Assembly (NCBI GenBank): GCA_005406025.1
Contig: BGZK01000745.1
Location: forward strand, 1-64,000
DNA: 64,000 nt
DNA from: Eumeta japonica
Lineage: Eukaryota > Arthropoda > Insecta > Lepidoptera > Psychidae
Reading direction: 5' to 3'
The notes under the pieces are model-generated. The model worked only from the letters and a program-made list of their open reading frames with translations. It was not told where the DNA came from and ran no database searches. Position numbers and translations under genes: made by a program. Shown here piece by piece: positions 50,001 to 58,245 of the stretch (within the stretch, counting starts at the first letter, position 1; each line of letters opens with the position of its first letter).

Positions 50001-50589
50001 AAACTTCATTTGCAAAGATAAGCGATTGGAAACATTAATTCGTATTGTGCTTCCAATTGCCCGAATATCATCTTATAGATGTATCCAGGTAAATCTTACG
50101 GATGTATCAAGGACACAGTCAACTTTTAATATGAAAGAGATGCCTATTATTTTGTAGAAATAATTATTATTTAAGCGTATTTAGGAAAATAATTAAAATA
50201 TAACACATTATTATTATTTTAGCAATATTAATTCTGTTTCTTCCAAAATTTCATAAAATATTAAATAAATTTTAAGCCAAGCATTATCGCGTAACACATA
50301 ATGTTGGCTGATTGTTATAAGCCCCTGTTACGCGTAACAGGGGGCTTATGAAAAAAAAATTATAAAGAGTACTTCTCTAGGCCATCATCGTTAGAACATC
50401 TTTTATGAGACAAAGAATGGACATTAAAAGGTTGTCACCGCTGGTCAAGGTGGTGTGCGATGGTATGATGGTGTGGGCTGCGCCAAGTGAGCTCTAAGGG
50501 TGCATCGCCTGTGGCAGTGCACTGCAGATGAGCTGCTTCCCCCACCGTCACTTGTATATTCTTGCTCTTCATTGGAAATCGTGCTGGCG
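25852..50589 (-). CDS. Dscam2: Dscam-family cell adhesion receptor (Dscam2-like), 3' 22 exons
   Basis: This is a single-pass neuronal cell-surface receptor of the immunoglobulin superfamily. Family members mediate homophilic recognition for axon and dendrite self-avoidance and targeting. From 5' to 3' the 22 exons encode Ig9, FN3-1 to FN3-4, Ig10, FN3-5, FN3-6, a transmembrane helix and a long cytoplasmic tail, which is the diagnostic Dscam order. All junctions agree in phase except inside exon 48009-48138, which has a frameshift. CDS exons: 50439-50589, 49061-49211, 48842-48971, 48591-48758, 48009-48138, 46666-46888, 46277-46423, 45802-45957, 44160-44299, 43290-43446, 43027-43204, 42273-42463, 41048-41233, 40369-40505, 39037-39193, 37166-37306, 35933-36091, 33276-33442, 32442-32514, 31068-31235, 29170-29341, 25852-26002. 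Ig1-8 lie beyond the window. Dscam membership is secure; the paralogue (2, 3 or 4) is a judgement from tail motifs such as PYATFQLT. Confidence 0.93.
27495..27725 (-). repeat. Dispersed repeat fragment (CTAGCTTCCGTCCGTGGCTC edge)
   Basis: The edge AAACTAGCTTCCGTCCGTGG CTCCGCCCACGG matches, in reverse, the edge of the 41540-41849 repeat (GAAGCCACGGGCGGAAGCTA). Inside are repeated CGATTCTGATTCCGAT motifs. I recognise this edge type as widespread in moth genomes. Confidence 0.5.
28981..29061 (+). other. Short plus-strand ORF with a possible first-exon character
   Basis: It reads MGNSCENMADEPQITTSQFI then GNPRYI and a stop. It follows a 340-bp stretch that is GC-richer than its surroundings and looks like a promoter and 5' leader. 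It lies antisense inside the Dscam last intron. No domain is recognised. It may be the leader of an inserted mobile element. Confidence 0.25.
29170..29341 (-). CDS. Dscam2: Dscam exon: cytoplasmic tail 5
   Basis: It reads PSVEREESSSSSETSLGGAG, then KAFPSRKGKAGALGKRHVRS and SSGYSSHNDETTF. It ends AG before a GTGAAG donor in phase 2, and the single T opening the last exon makes Ser. If the donor is not used, a TGA follows at 29166-29168, giving a shorter tail. Confidence 0.85.
29342..31067 (-). other. Dscam intron
   Basis: No coding signal of the gene. A segment at 30312-30470 (TATTTATTAAGGTTGTGTCT onward) recurs at 58446-58615 in the same orientation, so it is a dispersed repeat. A 132-codon plus-strand frame across it has no domain and is rejected. 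Confidence 0.4.
31068..31235 (-). CDS. Dscam2: Dscam exon: cytoplasmic tail 4
   Basis: It reads SDNLGSTDSEVKKILTLHLP, then ITEYEDDASDDGSAPRSDSE and a Pro/Arg-rich run with PxxP sites that could bind SH3 adaptors. The 3' end is ambiguous: GTCAGT after 31068 and GTATAAG after 31062 both give phase 1, differing by two residues. An open frame continues to 30946, so a read-through end here is a third option. Confidence 0.85.
32442..32514 (-). CDS. Dscam2: Dscam exon: cytoplasmic tail 3 (short)
   Basis: It is 73 nt and reads GKEPEYTKVRRKGGRLRDPH then SESQ. The basic cluster is conserved in the tails as I recall them. Phase 0 in, phase 1 out; it joins to E-SDNLGSTDSE. Confidence 0.88.
33276..33442 (-). 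CDS. Dscam2: Dscam exon: cytoplasmic tail 2 (PYATFQL motif)
   Basis: It reads YIEDICPYATFQLTKPSAYS, then ESSYSGNVYSGPYHSVRGSF and VYHDLKQTDKYKAQH. The tyrosine-rich PYATFQL block is a Dscam tail hallmark and a likely site for signalling adaptors. Acceptor TTTCAG, donor GTAAGC. Confidence 0.93.
33808..34182 (+). repeat. Dispersed lepidopteran repeat, second copy
   Basis: It starts AAAAAAGCCGGACAAATGAG and ends with a GACAGACAGACGAAGAAGAC tract, CAAAGTGATCCTATAATCG and TACAGAACCCTAA. The same layout occurs in reverse at 14699-15163. Noncoding; it lies in a Dscam intron. Confidence 0.55.
34530..35930. repeat. AT-rich repeat fragments in a Dscam intron
   Basis: Two stretches (about 34530-34760 and 35440-35690) share a layout of a GAATTTCATAC or GTTACGAGTGG block, a run of ACATAC, and then TGAAAACTCGATTTTC or GAAAACCCTATTTTCGG. 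They are probably two copies of one dispersed element. No gene seen. Confidence 0.35.
35933..36091 (-). CDS. Dscam2: Dscam exon: cytoplasmic tail 1
   Basis: It reads NGGAASGSADGGGAGESPSV, then AQLQNKANRDQQYLATRAQQ and QQPPHQYKHASN, with a short Gln run. The phase-compatible acceptor is CAG at 36092-36094, the first AG after a T-rich tract. The acceptor context is weak, so the 5' edge is less sure than the 3' edge. Confidence 0.72.
37166..37306 (-). CDS. Dscam2: Dscam exon: juxtamembrane and transmembrane helix
   Basis: It reads VEGEVSPPVQAAGARSLGGA, then the hydrophobic run VLLPAALSLLVLGALIAIVF followed by LVRRN. The about 22-residue helix ending in basic residues gives a type I orientation. 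Splice phases 1 in and 1 out fit both neighbours; the donor is GTTAGT. Confidence 0.88.
37960..38290. repeat. Degenerate CCAT/ATCT simple-sequence tract
   Basis: Short units of the type CCATC, ACCCATTC and CTATCCGG recur for about 330 bp without a fixed period. A 133-codon plus-strand frame exists only because the units lack stops. Lies in a Dscam intron. Confidence 0.6.
38640..38930 (-). repeat. Dispersed repeat fragment in a Dscam intron
   Basis: Read on the minus strand it contains CCGCTGCCTATGGACATTCG, AGGAATCACCAGTGCGTTAC and GGATATCTGATGGAAGG. I recognise a common moth repeat of the form GCCCATGGACATTCGCA...AGTGCGTTGCCGGCC. Related pieces are at 22210-22350 and 56490-56690. It has an AG/GT-bounded open frame that mimics an exon, but the phase breaks the receptor frame. 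Confidence 0.55.
39037..39193 (-). CDS. Dscam2: Dscam exon: FN3-6, second half
   Basis: It reads WRLVSNSVQATERVFSVPGL, then APGTQHQLRITAHNNAGYAV and YNFTTHSLTG. The start is fixed by phase 0. The end is set at a GTCAGT donor in phase 1, which fits the transmembrane exon; the donor is not strong and is the least certain boundary of the ectodomain. Confidence 0.85.
40369..40505 (-). CDS. Dscam2: Dscam exon: FN3-6, first half
   Basis: It reads VPVKPKHSQMITLNTTTVTV, then WLDSWGDGGCGILYFVIEYR and EMSHSQ. Phase 1 in, phase 0 out. Confidence 0.92.
41048..41233 (-). CDS. Dscam2: Dscam exon: FN3-5, second half
   Basis: It reads YVINYKREHGDWEELQVEAG, then LPNLWCGTRYQLYITAFNRI and DIVHAYTKGT. The L.C.T.Y.....A.N..G core is present. 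Phase 1 in and out. Confidence 0.93.
41540..41849 (+). repeat. Dispersed repeat in a Dscam intron
   Basis: It runs from a TTCTGTCCATTTGTTTGTCC block to a CAGACGAAGCCACGGGCGGA AGCTAAC edge. The edge is shared in inverse orientation with 27495. Noncoding. Confidence 0.5.
42273..42463 (-). CDS. Dscam2: Dscam exon: Ig10 end and FN3-5 start
   Basis: It reads MTQYADSGNYTCIVENAHGH, which holds the second Ig10 Cys in DSGNYTC. It then runs through VKVPPQPPVLAVVDSYADSL to HLQWSDQGDGGSPIL, the opening strands of FN3-5. Phase 2 in, phase 1 out. Confidence 0.93.
43027..43204 (-). CDS. Dscam2: Dscam exon: Ig10, first part
   Basis: It reads VPARITSFSRNIITPWKENI, then SLTCNKVGFPTPTTVWNMNG and EGTLVIR. The Ig Cys and Trp are present. 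An Ig domain inserted between FN3-4 and FN3-5 is specific to the Dscam architecture. Confidence 0.93.
43290..43446 (-). CDS. Dscam2: Dscam exon: FN3-4, second half
   Basis: It reads EGTHKRMLSPSTLSHETGRS, then PPRATHQFWVSASTRLGEGE and VVTVLPTES. Phase 0 in, phase 1 out, with a TTTTAG acceptor. Confidence 0.93.
44160..44299 (-). CDS. Dscam2: Dscam exon: FN3-4, first half, with a GC donor
   Basis: It reads VPSAPADIKAVVSSRNKILV, then SWLPPTAPNGVLIGYTLYMS and VIEDGRE. The phase-0 end demanded by the next exon falls at GAG followed by GCGAGT, which is a GC donor with otherwise perfect consensus. An alternative GT nine bases out (GAGGCGAGT then GTCTGT) also keeps frame but adds three residues and fits the consensus worse. 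Confidence 0.88.
45802..45957 (-). CDS. Dscam2: Dscam exon: FN3-3, second half
   Basis: It reads GNEEAVTKQIPGLHTTLSGL, then RRYTNYSVTVCAFTGAGDG and CHTEED. It follows directly from DWY(G) of the previous exon. Phase 1 in and out. Confidence 0.93.
46277..46423 (-). CDS. Dscam2: Dscam exon: FN3-3, first half
   Basis: It reads VPSLPPGALQCAALSSQSVR then VSWEPPPPRGRNGALQGYRV and YAPVTDWY. It is GC-rich against an AT-rich background. Phase 1 in and out. Confidence 0.93.
46666..46888 (-). CDS. Dscam2: Dscam exon: FN3-2, second half
   Basis: It reads LNSNTTAISPSGPGGASYTV, then LAGLQKHASYAVVVQAYNSR and ATTMED. The FN3 L..L...Y.V.V.A.N..G signature is present. It enters in phase 0, which confirms where the preceding frame-broken exon should end. 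At 223 nt it is the longest exon here. Confidence 0.93.
48009..48138 (-). CDS. Dscam2: Dscam exon: FN3-2, first half, with a frameshift
   Basis: The exon opens VPSGPPLDVRVEAKSS in the correct phase. Then, at a run of four C (48090-48093), the frame runs into TAA at 48077-48079. The family continuation RTAVTWEPPQRDLWNGNILG then YDVGFQE is present in another frame and leads in phase 0 to the next exon. The exon is two bases too long, or one too short, to keep frame. Either the assembly has an indel in this homopolymer or this allele is broken. Splice sites are normal (TGTAG acceptor, GTAACT donor). Confidence 0.88.
48591..48758 (-). CDS. Dscam2: Dscam exon: FN3-1, second half
   Basis: It reads PWPTTPQKVIVPGSVTSASV, then LQPATSYHVRIIAENRLGQS and VQLTTTEE. 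The L..A..Y..R..A.N..G FN3 signature is present. The acceptor is ACCAG with AG starting the exon, which completes Glu. Confidence 0.92.
48842..48971 (-). CDS. Dscam2: Dscam exon: FN3-1, first half
   Basis: It reads VPEMPKNIRIIDQQSRSIQI then SWTQPYAGNSPIINYIVQYK. This is the FN3 A-C strands with the conserved Trp. The splice is phase 0 in, phase 1 out. Confidence 0.93.
49061..49211 (-). CDS. Dscam2: Dscam exon: Ig9, second half
   Basis: It reads YTIREQVLDDGLVSELSILQ then TYRQDTGALTCRASNTYGQD. It supplies the second Ig Cys in a DxGxLxC motif and ends HLVVQE in phase 0 at a GTGTGT donor. Confidence 0.93.
49626..49775. repeat. Three-copy tandem motif CCATxTGTTGGCGCATAAG
   Basis: The motif occurs at 49626, 49693 and 49754 (spacing 67 and 61) with similar spacer text. 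A related single motif, GCCATCTATTGGTACATAA, lies at about 32131. It lies in a Dscam intron. Confidence 0.65.
50317..50349. repeat. Near-perfect GC-rich palindrome
   Basis: ATAAGCCCCTGTTACGCGTA is followed by its complement, with one extra G in the right arm. It lies 90 bp downstream of the Ig9 exon, inside the intron. Confidence 0.85.
50439..50589 (-). CDS. Dscam2: Dscam exon: Ig9, first half
   Basis: It reads ARFPMKSKNIQVTVGEAAHL then QCTATGDAPLELTWRS. The Cys and Trp of the Ig fold are both present. It enters in phase 1, and its final CG plus A of the next exon makes Arg before YTIREQ. It is the first recognised exon in the window. Confidence 0.88.
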
Positions 50590-53539
50590 CTAAAAAAACG
50601 CAGAGTATGGTCAATCTGTGTCAAAATCTGTATATATTTAAGCTTTGTCAGACATTCACGGCATAATAGTGGCCGTAAGCACATAGTGTACTTTCTGGTA
50701 AAATATGTATTCGTAGCATTCTTTAGAAGCTGTATCGGAAACTAAATTGTTAAAAGGCATTGCATATGCTTAGTTAAATATTTTGGTTAAATAAATAGCC
50801 GCTTTTCCGTTGCACATGAATTTTAATCATACTTTTATATCTTGTTGCTTAAAATACTAGTTTTTCAATCAAAATGGGTCTACAATTGAAATGATTCTAG
50901 GATCCGGTATTAGAAAAACCTTCCTTCCTCTGTTAATTGCATGAAATAATGATCTAAGTGAGTATTTAGAAAAAATCATTTGCAATATTTTTTTATCGTC
51001 AAACATATTATATTTAATATGATGATCAAAACTACAAGACGTTAATTATTTTTTAATAACAATAATAAGTGCATCATGCATTGTTGCAAGTGGCATTTGA
51101 AAAATTCAACGTACACGTGAAGAAATGTAATATAAACAAATACATATTAATTTATTAAAGTAAATTGCAGTTTTTCTGGAAACTTATTCAATTTTATATA
51201 TTTAAATACGCTCTAAGAACATTTCTTCATTCGATTAACAGACGAGGAAAAATTTTGTTTGATGCCGGATCCTATGAGAGATCTTATGAGATTGTAAGTC
51301 ACCACACATATGTATTGCCTACGATCGATAGGAGATGGTGGAGGAATCGATTAAACCTTCATTTTGGAAGCCCTCATCTCATAATATATAGAAGACCGAC
51401 ATGTGTTGTAATATTCAGTAGTTCAATCACAATTCGGGTAAGGCATGACCCTTAATTTCAACTCGAATTCAAATTGTGGCGTTTGCTTGAATTTTTTTTA
51501 GAGGTATGCTCGCCATGAAATGAAATATTTAAAAATCTATACACTTCAAATGCTTGGAAAAGGATTACTCTGTGTGAAGCTTCCCGTGCGCGATCTTTCT
51601 CGCGCTTGCCAAATTTTTTTCGTAAGCTTTTCTGAAAACTCCAAGCGAAGTAGGAAAGCGGAAAACAATTACTAGGAAAAAGTGGAACTGTTTACAAACT
51701 AGTAGAGGACGTGCCCGGCCGCGGGCCCGCGCGTTGTTTGCTGAATCAACAGCCGGTAATCTCATGGAAAGAGGCAACACTCGCCGTTAGAATACGATGA
51801 GTTATTTATACGGCGGGTCCATGGATAAACTGTTTGTCTTTTGGCTTTGGATTCACTTCATCCATTGAAATGTGATGAGAACGTAGAGCAATTATTATAT
51901 CCGGCTTCTGCCCGGTCTAAAAATTGCTCGTCCGGTCTAAGTAGTGGTCTCAATATTTTTATAGAGCAACCATTTCTAAACAAACCACACGATTAGCAGT
52001 GTATGGTTTGGTTAGCACTGTTATGGTTTTCACTGATATAAATAACCGATTTTGAATCACAAAGTACTACAGAAAACGAAAGTTCAACTGTAAATTTTTG
52101 AATATAACATGTTATTGACACGATTGCACTTGGCATAACTATTTAGTCAATATTGGTGGCGATCTTTAGAAAAGCATGGCGGTTTTAGTCCCACTATTAT
52201 TTTTTTTTGAACTGAAACTTCTAATGTGACTTCCAACAAGATTGCGTTAAAGGTTTAACGCTACAATGGAGAGGGTATGAAAACACTGTTGCGTTTAACG
52301 CTCCTGGGGATGAGGAATAGAAAGAGACAGAGCGAGAGTGAATGCGTGGCACTCGAACGCATGCGCGTAGTATACCTGTTACAGGCCAGCGCGAGCCTCA
52401 GCAACGAGTAGCGTCCAATATTCCAACGCAAGAGGGAGAGAGAAAGAAAGATACACAAAGGTAGAAAGTAGGAGAGAGAAAGAGAGTGGGACGGTAGATT
52501 TCGTCTTGCAATTGTTTTTGGCAATTGTAACGTGCGACGATAAACGTCATTTCTACCCCTTCCTATTTTCATTTCCACATTACTAAGTTTTACTTCTTCC
52601 GCGCGGAGGGACTCCACGCACTATTTTTTTATTGGAATTTATTTCTTATGAATCAATTTCCATATATTATTCTATGGTACTAAATTGTTAAGTAGCAAAA
52701 TCAAGCGTTGACTAAATAAGAAAAGAAAAACAAGGTTTTATTTTGAAATAAAAGGAGCATTTGTCTTATAATGGCGCTAGAAGGTTGACACTGAAACTCC
52801 ATAACGGATCAATATATTCTAGATGTCTTCTTGGAATTTTCTCGAGATGCAGTTTGCCAATGATTGGATTTTTAGACGAAGCTCGGAGGTTGGCACTGAA
52901 ACTCCATAACGGAACAAAGTATTCTAGCCGTGTTTGAACTTTTTTTAAACTATTAATTTGTTTTTTCACTTTTTACTTTGTGCAATGCAATGACTCTTTG
53001 GGTTCACGTTTCGATTTAATTTACTACAAACGTATTGTCGAAGGATTTGATGATGGCGATACTGTTCAAGATTATCTTAATGTGAAAGAAATCAATCTTC
53101 TTAACATTATATTTATAAAAAATAATTAATGTTATTATTATGTAATATAATTTATGGAAATTATTAAATAAGTAAACATAAATAAACAGAATAAATGTAT
53201 ATGTGTGCTTTCGGTATTATAAAAGACGCGTTAATTTATCCTATTCTCTATCTTAGTATATATCATAAAAATCATTCGTAAGGCTCCAACTCTAATCACG
53301 CGTCGAAATTGACATAGTATTTTTTGGGGCAATTCAATTAAAGCCGCCGGGTTGAAAACTCAATTCTCGATGACCACAAGTTAAAACCGGTAACATCGTA
53401 ATAGTATGTTCACTCTAATAATTGCTAATGGGGTGAAAATTAACGTTTTGTCATCAAAATCTATGCGTATTGAAGTCGATTCGTATCATTTCAGACATTA
53501 AAAGTCACTACTGGACTTAAGTTTATGCCCCTATATTTC

Positions 53540-54490
53540 CCTTAAAATCTGAAACACCTGTAACAAACGTTGCCTCGCGACCTTGTACCAGGTCGTCAAC
53601 GCATCTAGTGGGAAGTCGTTCCACGTTGCCATGTCCAATTTGCCGTCGCCACTCGAGACCCTTTCTCACCTGGCGGTTATCGGTTCTGTGAGAGATGTGA
53701 CCTGCTCGCTTGCACTATAACTTATTGATCCTGTGAGGTATGTTGTTTACTATAGTTTTTGTGGATTTCCTTGTTTCGGATTTTATCTCGTACAGAAGGC
53801 TCGGACATAGTTTTTTCCGTTGTATCTTGAGTGACTGAGTTTGTATATCAAATCAACGTTAAGAGTTTAATGTGCTTATACCATCATTGGTATCATGAGA
53901 TGTATATAAACTTTCTTTTTTGGGCGTTAGCCTATATTGGAATAATAATTGAAAATACTGCGTAATATTCAGAACGCTACCAGTCTGCCTACCTTCACGT
54001 AGAACCTTATCGAAGTTGGATCTACTTAAGCAGATAAATTATCCCAAGTAAACGTATTCGTCAACAATGTCTATTAAATAGTTCTCTACTATGATAGGAG
54101 TGAATACAATGTGAGTGTTCGGCGTAAATTCTACTATTTCATATTCATTTTTAGACTCGTTTCTTGAAAGACTTTACTCATATGTGAACATCGCGCTTAT
54201 AGCTCATGTAGCAATCCCGCCACTATGGCCATACCGTCAGCAAATTGAAGATGAGTGAGGTATTCGCTATTGATGTCAATAGCGTATCCTTCTTATTCAA
54301 AAGCTTCAAAACGTGTTTTAATGATGTGGTGTGAGGAGTTTCGGAGATATTATGTTTCATACCTTTAGACATTCGATTTGGTTCTATGTATGCATTTGCA
54401 TTCTGTAGATAAACTGTCACAGTGGCTTTGTTATATAATCTCCTAAGCAATGCGATATAGTGATAGGCAATGTGACAAAGCTAAAAAGAA
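53540..54490 (-). pseudogene. Relic of a non-LTR retrotransposon reverse transcriptase
   Basis: In shifting frames the minus strand reads IVDEYVYLG near 54090-54060, then NFDKVLREGRQTG, LKVTQ with SEPSVRDKIRNKEIHKN, and EWRRQIGHGN with RCVDDLV. These match the order of the reverse transcriptase C-terminal blocks (EYVYLG, NFDKE..RRI, MRRLKVTQRAMERAML, RDxIRNEEIRRRT, LEWRPR, RWxDDL) that I recall from insect RTE-like elements. Many stops and shifts; no functional enzyme. Confidence 0.6.
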
Positions 54491-54602
54491 TGCAGCTCTA
54501 TGCAGTTTACATTAGGATTGAAAACTTTATTGATTCACATACGTTAGCACAGCAGCCGATAAAACTTCTCGGAGACGTCATTGTGTACATTTAAATTTTG
54601 TT

Positions 54603-54668
54603 CTATGACATTGACAATAATAAGAGACAACACCTGGGTATTGTCTCTTATTATTGTCAATGTCATAG
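54603..54668. repeat. Perfect foldback hairpin, 28-bp arms
   Basis: The arm at 54603-54630 (CTATGACATTGACAATAATA onward) is exactly complementary to 54641-54668 around a ten-base loop, CACCTGGGTA. Confidence 0.92.
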
Positions 54669-55950
54669 ACTTATTTCTGGAAAGAAGAGACAAAACCTAA
54701 TATTATTTTTCAAACTTATATTTTTCACCAAAAGCTTCAACATTTTGTCATCATAGTATATGACAAACTGGAACACGCTAATCAGACTACTCTAAAATGG
54801 AGTATTTTCATATTTCTAATAAAAAAATTGGGGATATATTATTAAAGTAATTGTTGTCAAGGTCTCATTGTTCTAAAGTTAATTAATTTTTATAAATAAG
54901 CAAGGAATAAAAAGAAAACAAATATTTATATGAAATGCTTATGGTGGAAGAGGATATCACCTTTTGTGCGTTTAGTCGTGTCATTTTTATGACTATTATA
55001 TAAAAAACAACAATCGTAACTGCTATGTCATACTAGGTGCTACAAATATTATTGTTAATATCGAAAGAGCCACCGTTAGTGTTTGAGGTAGTGTGCCTAT
55101 AGTGCTAATAAATACATTACAATGCTCCTTGTCCAATCGCTTTCTAATTATTCCTAATCAATATTTCAAAGAAGTTCGTTTGTGATGTCGTTATTCTTAA
55201 TATTTCTGTCAGACTTTTTTTAAGTAATTTAGACGTGATTCGATGTATATATGTCTTTGTAATAGTGGCTTCGGAACCCTATAATGAGCATGGTTTGACA
55301 TGCTATTGGTCAGTTTTTTTTATTTACATTAGTCACTCAGCATATTTATAAAAAAATATGTCTAAACGATTCTGTAAGCGTTATTTATAAATTAAAGCAG
55401 AAGCCTCGATTAACTGACTGATTAACTAACTTAAAATCGAAATAAGTGAACTCAAAAACCTAATATTTAATCCTTTGTGTGCTCGTCAGTTAAGGAAAAA
55501 TCATCTACGCCCAAAAAATTCCTTTGATTTGGAATTGTCGTTAGCGCGATTTGATTCCTACTTCTTCTAAAATGTAAGTTCAATTGCGATATTTACGAAA
55601 CATTTTTTTTGTTATTTATTGTTATTACATATTTATTATTAGATTCTATTCAGGTATATCATATTCACATTATAAGGTGTTTTCTTTATTTGACTCAAAT
55701 TGAATTGTTCCAACGTCTTATAAATAAATAACAACACCTAACTTACACGTATATTATATAATCAATACATTAGTTAATAGCAAAATTTTTAGTAAAATAT
55801 ATTAAAAAACAATAACACCAACAAAATGGCGGCCATCTAACTGCGACGTTGGTCATATTTTGTACATTATTATACTGTTTTATACTGAGCAGAGGTATCT
55901 CAAATCAAATTTATAGAATAAGAGAATAAATTCGTCTTCCTTTTAATATG

Positions 55951-56117
55951 GTCGTACCAACCTACGAGTCGCTATTTCCGAGTTCGTGAATACAATATCA
56001 ATGTTAATATCGGGGTGGTTGTCATGCGTAACCAAGACCTTTGAGCACATTGATGGCGGCGGTTTCTGCCAGTAATCCGGCCGCAAAAGGAGTAAGGACT
56101 GACAGCTGGTTGGACTG
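55951..56117 (-). other. Unresolved exon-like segment
   Basis: On the minus strand a strong pyrimidine tract and CAG precede TCC AAC CAG, reading SNQLSVLTPFAAGLLAETAA then INVLK, with a possible GTCTTG donor. The composition is GC-richer than the flanks. I cannot place it in the Dscam receptor or any family. It could be a mobile-element piece. Confidence 0.2.
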
Positions 56118-56489
56118 AGGGAGGAAAATAACAAGAAGAGATTTTAAGAAATTCTGTCGTTATGGAAGTAAAATACTGAATGTAAATTTGTATGAAAACA
56201 ATTTTGTTTTTAATATTTGTACAAAAGAATGTGCGTAAAGCCAAGTTCTTCTAAAACAAATAGCGCGTCGTGCAATATTTACATGAAGCAATTCGAGTCC
56301 TTTTTGTTCACTCCAGTTCCGAGACGACATTCATTTTTGGACTGTTTTTCTAAGGGAGTCAAGATTACTCATCAATGATTCCAAAGTATTCCAAATTTCA
56401 TACATGCACGTGGAATGATTTCCACGATAAGAGATTTCAAAATCTCAACATTGAGCATTCATTGGTTGATTTTTTTATGGAATTCCAAA

Positions 56490-56690
56490 GGGGGATACGA
56501 CCGTGATGAAGATGATGACCGTGCTCATGGACAGTCGCAATCTCAGAAGAGTCGTAGTGCGTTGCCGGCTTTACTTGAAGACCCTCTTGTCATAGTTTAC
56601 TGGGAATAACGCCGGTTGTAAGTGTTTCTAAAGCCCCGCCGTATGTGGCAGAAAATTGCGCAAGGAATAGCGATAAAACCTCAGCCATCA
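56490..56690 (+). repeat. Dispersed repeat fragment
   Basis: It contains GCTCATGGACAGTCGCAATC, AGTGCGTTGCCGGC, GAAGACCCTC and GTGGCAGAAAATTGCGCAAG, the same family as 38640-38930 in the opposite orientation. The 64-codon frame across it is not a gene. Confidence 0.55.
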
Positions 56691-56909
56691 AGAAGGTACT
56701 GATGGTATTTCCAGCGAATGGAATAATGTGAAATGAATGAAAATATGTCGCACATCAAAGACATCTTACCAAACAGAACAACTGCTCGTCAGGTCAACTT
56801 GCGTTCGCTGATATTCTAAATAAATCTCAAAAACATAAAGCCTTTGTCAATTTTTTTGTCTACATATCAATAAGGTATTTCGATTATTATAAAAATAAAT
56901 GTGTATCTA

Positions 56910-57035
56910 TTGATAAATTCCTATATCAATGGTGATAAGTTGTTAAGACTCAATATTGTACAGTTCCTCATTGAGGAACTGTACAATAGTTCATAAACTT
57001 ATCAAGCTTGATTTATAAATCTATCAATTTTCAGA
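56910..57035. repeat. Foldback element with a 16-bp perfect core
   Basis: ATTGTACAGTTCCTCA (56955-56970) and its exact complement (56972-56987) flank a single T. Imperfect pairing extends outward through GATAAGTT...AACTTATC and TATCAAT-type text to about 56910 and 57035. Confidence 0.8.
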
Positions 57036-57229
57036 TATATCTTTTGAGCTAGTCAAAGCTTGCTGCTTGCTATTCGTAAAAGATAATTCGAAACACAATA
57101 AAACTGACGTTTTCTGTAATCTATACAACTATATAAATCTGTAAGCGTCTATTTGTACATTCACTTTTTTTAAAATTTCGTGGTACGTATTAGTTTTATG
57201 ATTAACTGACTCAAATTCTACCATTTTTA

Positions 57230-57560
57230 TAATTTGCGTCTGTCTGTCTGTATGTCCTTTTATAACTTAAGAACGACTCATCCGATCGTGACGAAAATTG
57301 GCACACAGTAAGAAAATACGATTGCACAAATAATAGGCTACTGTGTCTGTCTGTTTCTTAATTTATAAATCTTAAGAGTGATTAAATCGATCATGATGAA
57401 AATTTGTATACAGTAAGAGAAAAATATAGGCTACTATCTGTCTGTCTGTATGTTAATTTATAACTTAAGAACGGTGTGACCGCTATTGATGGAAATTGAT
57501 GTACAGTCAGAATCTGTGATTGTAAAAATGATAAGCTTCACGTTATTTTCTAACATCGCA
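57230..57560 (+). repeat. Three diverged ~100-bp units with CTGTCTGTCTG
   Basis: Units near 57240, 57345 and 57435 each carry CTGTCTGTCTGTATGT, then TTATAACTTAAGAACG, a GACCGAT-like block, GAAAATTGGTACACAG and AGAAAA. A fourth unit is at about 59800-59930. Noncoding. Confidence 0.6.
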
Positions 57561-58032
57561 TGATAACTATATAAAAAAATCATTATTTTTTTTATTTCTT
57601 CAGTAGAGTTTTTATATAGTTGCATGTATGTGTCTGTGTCTGTGTGTATGTGCGCATAACTTTCTTTTTGTAGGGGTTAAAATGGGTTGAATTTTGTGTA
57701 GACCTTTTTATGGAGCGAGGTACGACTTTGAAAACTGGTGAGATGTTTATTTCACAATTAGGTTGGGGAAATGAGGTGGTATAATGCATAAAAATGAAGT
57801 GTGGTTTTAGTTTGTAAATTTGGTTGTTTTTTGCATGCTTAAACTTCGTGCTTAAAGTCGTAGAACTTGCATGGAAGCTAGACATTTTGTTTATTCGGAG
57901 TTTTTTTAATTTTTTATGACAAAGATGTATTTTGTGATGGTAGTATAATATCAGTGTTAAGATACGGTTATTGTATAAGTGTTACGTTTACGATATTGAC
58001 GTTTGTGGAACAAAATTTGTGTGTGATTAATA

Positions 58033-58245
58033 TTGAAGTGTTTGAAGCCATTCACTGCTATCGAAGTGAAGATGATTTATTGTTGGAGAATTTGCAAAGG
58101 TGACATTGCAGCGGCTCTAAGATTTTATAGTGAAACTTACCCTGACATTCAACGACCTGCGATTCCGCAAGTAATATTGCGTACTGTGTATCGTTTACGC
58201 GATAATTTTCATTAATTTCACTTGTCTGTTTAAAGGTGAGTGGAA
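58033..58245 (+). pseudogene. DUF4817-like helix-turn-helix fragment of a transposable element
   Basis: The open frame reads FTAIEVKMIYCWRICKGDIA then ALRFYSETYPDIQRPAIPQV and YRLRDNFH. The spacing matches the insect mobile-element helix-turn-helix pattern (F...E...M...YG...N...A...Y.ERYP.R..P....F..L..R....G). It stops at 58215, and sequence like that beyond the break (CLFKGEWNACG) is in another frame. Only the N-terminal domain is here. Confidence 0.5.

Noticed and set aside
52261..52617. 118-codon minus-strand ORF with Ser/Leu-rich text
   Set aside because: It translates a GA/CT-rich low-complexity tract (SLSLSYFLPL-type residues), not a membrane protein.
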